A stretch of DNA of 6,279 nucleotides, from assembly GCA_002694025.1 (NCBI GenBank), contig NZKX01000007.1:1-6279 (forward strand). Reading direction: 5' to 3'. Of this stretch, positions 5,179-6,279 are shown piece after piece. How positions within the stretch are numbered: position 1 is the stretch's first letter; each line of letters starts with the position of its first letter. The notes beneath the pieces were generated by a model. That model was not told the origin of the DNA. It searched no databases and saw only the letters and a list, made by a program, of their open reading frames with translations. The position numbers and the translations under genes are program-made. The stretch comes from Fidelibacterota bacterium (lineage in GTDB: Bacteria; Marinisomatota; Marinisomatia; Marinisomatales; UBA1611).

Positions 5179-5924
5179 TATTTTTTTTCCAGTTTTTGTC
5201 TTAATCTTTCAAAAACTATTGCAGAGGTTGCAGCACTAACATTTAGAGAATTTGTGAGACCTTGCATAGGTACAGTTGCTATAAAGTCGCAAGATTCCAA
5301 TACCTTTTTGCGAATCCCTCTTCCTTCACTACCTACTACAATTGCTGTTTTACCAGAATAGTCTATTGAATACCAAGGTTTAGCATTTATACTGTTTTCA
5401 AAACCAATAATCCAAAAATCATATTTTTTTAATTTTTTAAGCTCATTCTTTATATTAGTCACTTCGTAAAATTTCATATTAACGAATGCCCCTTGACTAA
5501 CTTGTAAAGCTGTATCAGTTAAAGGAACAGAATGGTGTTTAGAATATATAATTCCTTCAATTCCCGCACATTCAGCAGTTCTAATTATCTGCCCAAAATT
5601 TTGAGGGTCTTCTACTTGATCCAATACTAGCAAACATGAGTACTCAGCTTTGGCATAATTAGTGGTTTCATCAAAGATTAGTTTTCCGGAAAACATAATG
5701 GAAACACCTTGACTTTTAAATCTTGTAGATATTTTTTCATGACTAACTTTTTTAATCAATCTTGGGTTAACTGAAAGTAAAATATTATTTAATTCTTTAT
5801 CTTTTTCAGCCTTACTATTTTTAATTATTAATATTTTTTGAACCTGAAAACGATCAGACTTTATTATAGAAATTGTACTATTAATTCCAAAACAGGTATA
5901 AGATCTATTTTTTGAATCTAGCAT
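5178..5924 (-). CDS. rlmB: 23S rRNA (guanosine-2'-O-)-methyltransferase, TrmH/SpoU family
   Basis: The protein uses S-adenosylmethionine to methylate a ribose 2'-OH, in RlmB that of G2251 in the peptidyl-transferase P loop of 23S rRNA. Its 248 residues match the family length. A degenerate substrate-binding N-terminus (FGINSTISII, 12-21) precedes the trefoil-knot methyltransferase domain with all three SpoU motifs: motif 1 DQVEDPQNFGQIIRTAECAG (102-121; Asn109, Arg115), motif 2 VVGSEGRGIR (196-205; Glu200) and motif 3 VPMQGLTNSLNVSAATS (218-234; Asn228). The ATG at 5924 is preceded two codons upstream by an in-frame stop; no Shine-Dalgarno is visible, which may mean a short leader. It is the first gene of the four-gene operon. 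Other TrmH-family targets (tRNA Gm18) cannot be fully excluded, but the N-terminal extension favours RlmB. Confidence 0.88.
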   Translation of the reverse strand: MLDSKNRSYTCFGINSTISIIKSDRFQVQKILIIKNSKAEKDKELNNILLSVNPRLIKKVSHEKISTRFKSQGVSIMFSGKLIFDETTNYAKAEYSCLLVLDQVEDPQNFGQIIRTAECAGIEGIIYSKHHSVPLTDTALQVSQGAFVNMKFYEVTNIKNELKKLKKYDFWIIGFENSINAKPWYSIDYSGKTAIVVGSEGRGIRKKVLESCDFIATVPMQGLTNSLNVSAATSAIVFERLRQKLEKK

Positions 5925-5945
5925 ATATTAGTTAAGTTGAAGCCA

Positions 5946-5951
5946 ATTATA
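5946..5951 (-). promoter_or_regulatory. Possible -10 box for the rlmB operon
   Basis: A perfect TATAAT on the minus strand, placing transcription start about 15 bases before the rlmB ATG, consistent with the absence of a ribosome site. No good -35 hexamer is present at the usual spacing. The 167-base divergent gap (5925-6091) is otherwise featureless A+T-rich DNA. Confidence 0.25.
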
Positions 5952-6091
5952 ATTTTACATTAAAATATCTAATTTTAAAATTCTATATTAATTTTCTAAA
6001 TCAGTATAAATAAGAAGCACGAGTTTTTCTTAAATATGGAATTTTTATTTTTTTATTCAATAGTGAAAATTAACAACTTAATTAAACAATT

Positions 6092-6279
6092 TTGAGTCAG
6101 TCTAAAACTAAAATAATTCACTTTATCGGATCTTTAAATCCTGGAGGAGTGCAAACATACATTCTAAACATAGCAAATTTTGACAGGATTCATAACATTG
6201 AAAGAGAAATTTGGACTTTATATAGAAAAGGAGGATTATTACATAATGATTTTCTTAATAAAAATATTAAAGTATCCTC
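6092..6279 (+). CDS. Glycosyltransferase, GT4-like, N-terminal fragment (3' end cut off)
   Basis: The 62 codons seen encode the first beta-alpha units of a GT-B glycosyltransferase: after a short polar leader comes KIIHFIGSLNPGGVQTYIL (residues 7-25), where a beta strand is followed by the G-S-L-N-P-G-G acceptor-side loop and a helix, then a second strand EIWTLYRKGG. This pattern is typical of family 4 enzymes that transfer a sugar from a nucleotide-sugar to a lipid or polysaccharide. The most likely start is TTG at 6092; the in-frame stop TAA at 6083 leaves only ATT as an alternative, and no ribosome site is visible. It is divergent from the rlmB operon. The window ends before the nucleotide-binding domain, so donor and acceptor are unknown. 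Confidence 0.75.
   Translation, partial: MSQSKTKIIHFIGSLNPGGVQTYILNIANFDRIHNIEREIWTLYRKGGLLHNDFLNKNIKVS

Noticed and set aside
3673..5361. Plus-strand open frames at 3673-3876, 3912-4106, 4505-4702 and 5101-5361
   Set aside because: All are antisense shadows of the aminotransferase, sulfotransferase and rlmB genes, with no family resemblance of their own.
1..6279. CRISPR array, insertion sequence or tRNA gene
   Set aside because: No regularly spaced repeats, transposase-like coding or terminal repeats, and no cloverleaf with a TTCRANNC-type arm was noticed on either strand.

Overview
The window is A+T-rich (roughly 70%) bacterial DNA with compact genes, several TTG starts and a mixture of recognisable and absent Shine-Dalgarno sites. 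A lipoprotein-type oligopeptidase, a secreted protein with an 'AQ'-type signal cleavage site and a CruF-type carotenoid gene fit a Gram-negative, probably marine, bacterium of the FCB superphylum (for example Marinimicrobia/SAR406 or a Bacteroidota relative). That placement is inferred from style and gene content; no marker in the window proves it.

Layout. From the left edge to 1673, on the minus strand, lies most of an oligopeptidase B (protease II, S9A family) gene, cut before its catalytic serine. A 251-base divergent intergenic region follows, holding a candidate promoter and a perfect 18-base palindrome. Then comes a plus-strand gene (1925-2482) for an exported, very basic protein of unknown function. 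From 2483 to 2706 is the most interesting stretch: a good sigma-70-type promoter, a sequence complementary to the last 13 bases of 16S rRNA, a possible 15-codon serine-rich peptide, mutually exclusive stem-loops and a strong bidirectional terminator. It reads as a stand-alone small RNA of about 155 nt with no plus-strand gene after it.

From 5924 down to 2700, on the minus strand, is a tightly packed four-gene operon: rlmB (23S rRNA 2'-O-methyltransferase), a class IV aminotransferase of the branched-chain aminotransferase-like type, a sulfotransferase-like P-loop protein, and a CruF-type carotenoid 1,2-hydratase membrane protein. The junctions are a 1-base overlap (TAATG), an 8-base overlap (ATGGATGA) and a 6-base gap, so translational coupling is likely. 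The aminotransferase and sulfotransferase probably act together, because the same two domains occur fused in plant proteins; their substrate is not evident. A divergent glycosyltransferase (GT4-like) starts at 6092 on the plus strand and runs off the right edge.

The strongest candidates for something undescribed are the structured RNA unit at 2510-2706 and the aminotransferase/sulfotransferase pair, whose aminotransferase has threonine where the family normally has the PLP-N1-binding glutamate.
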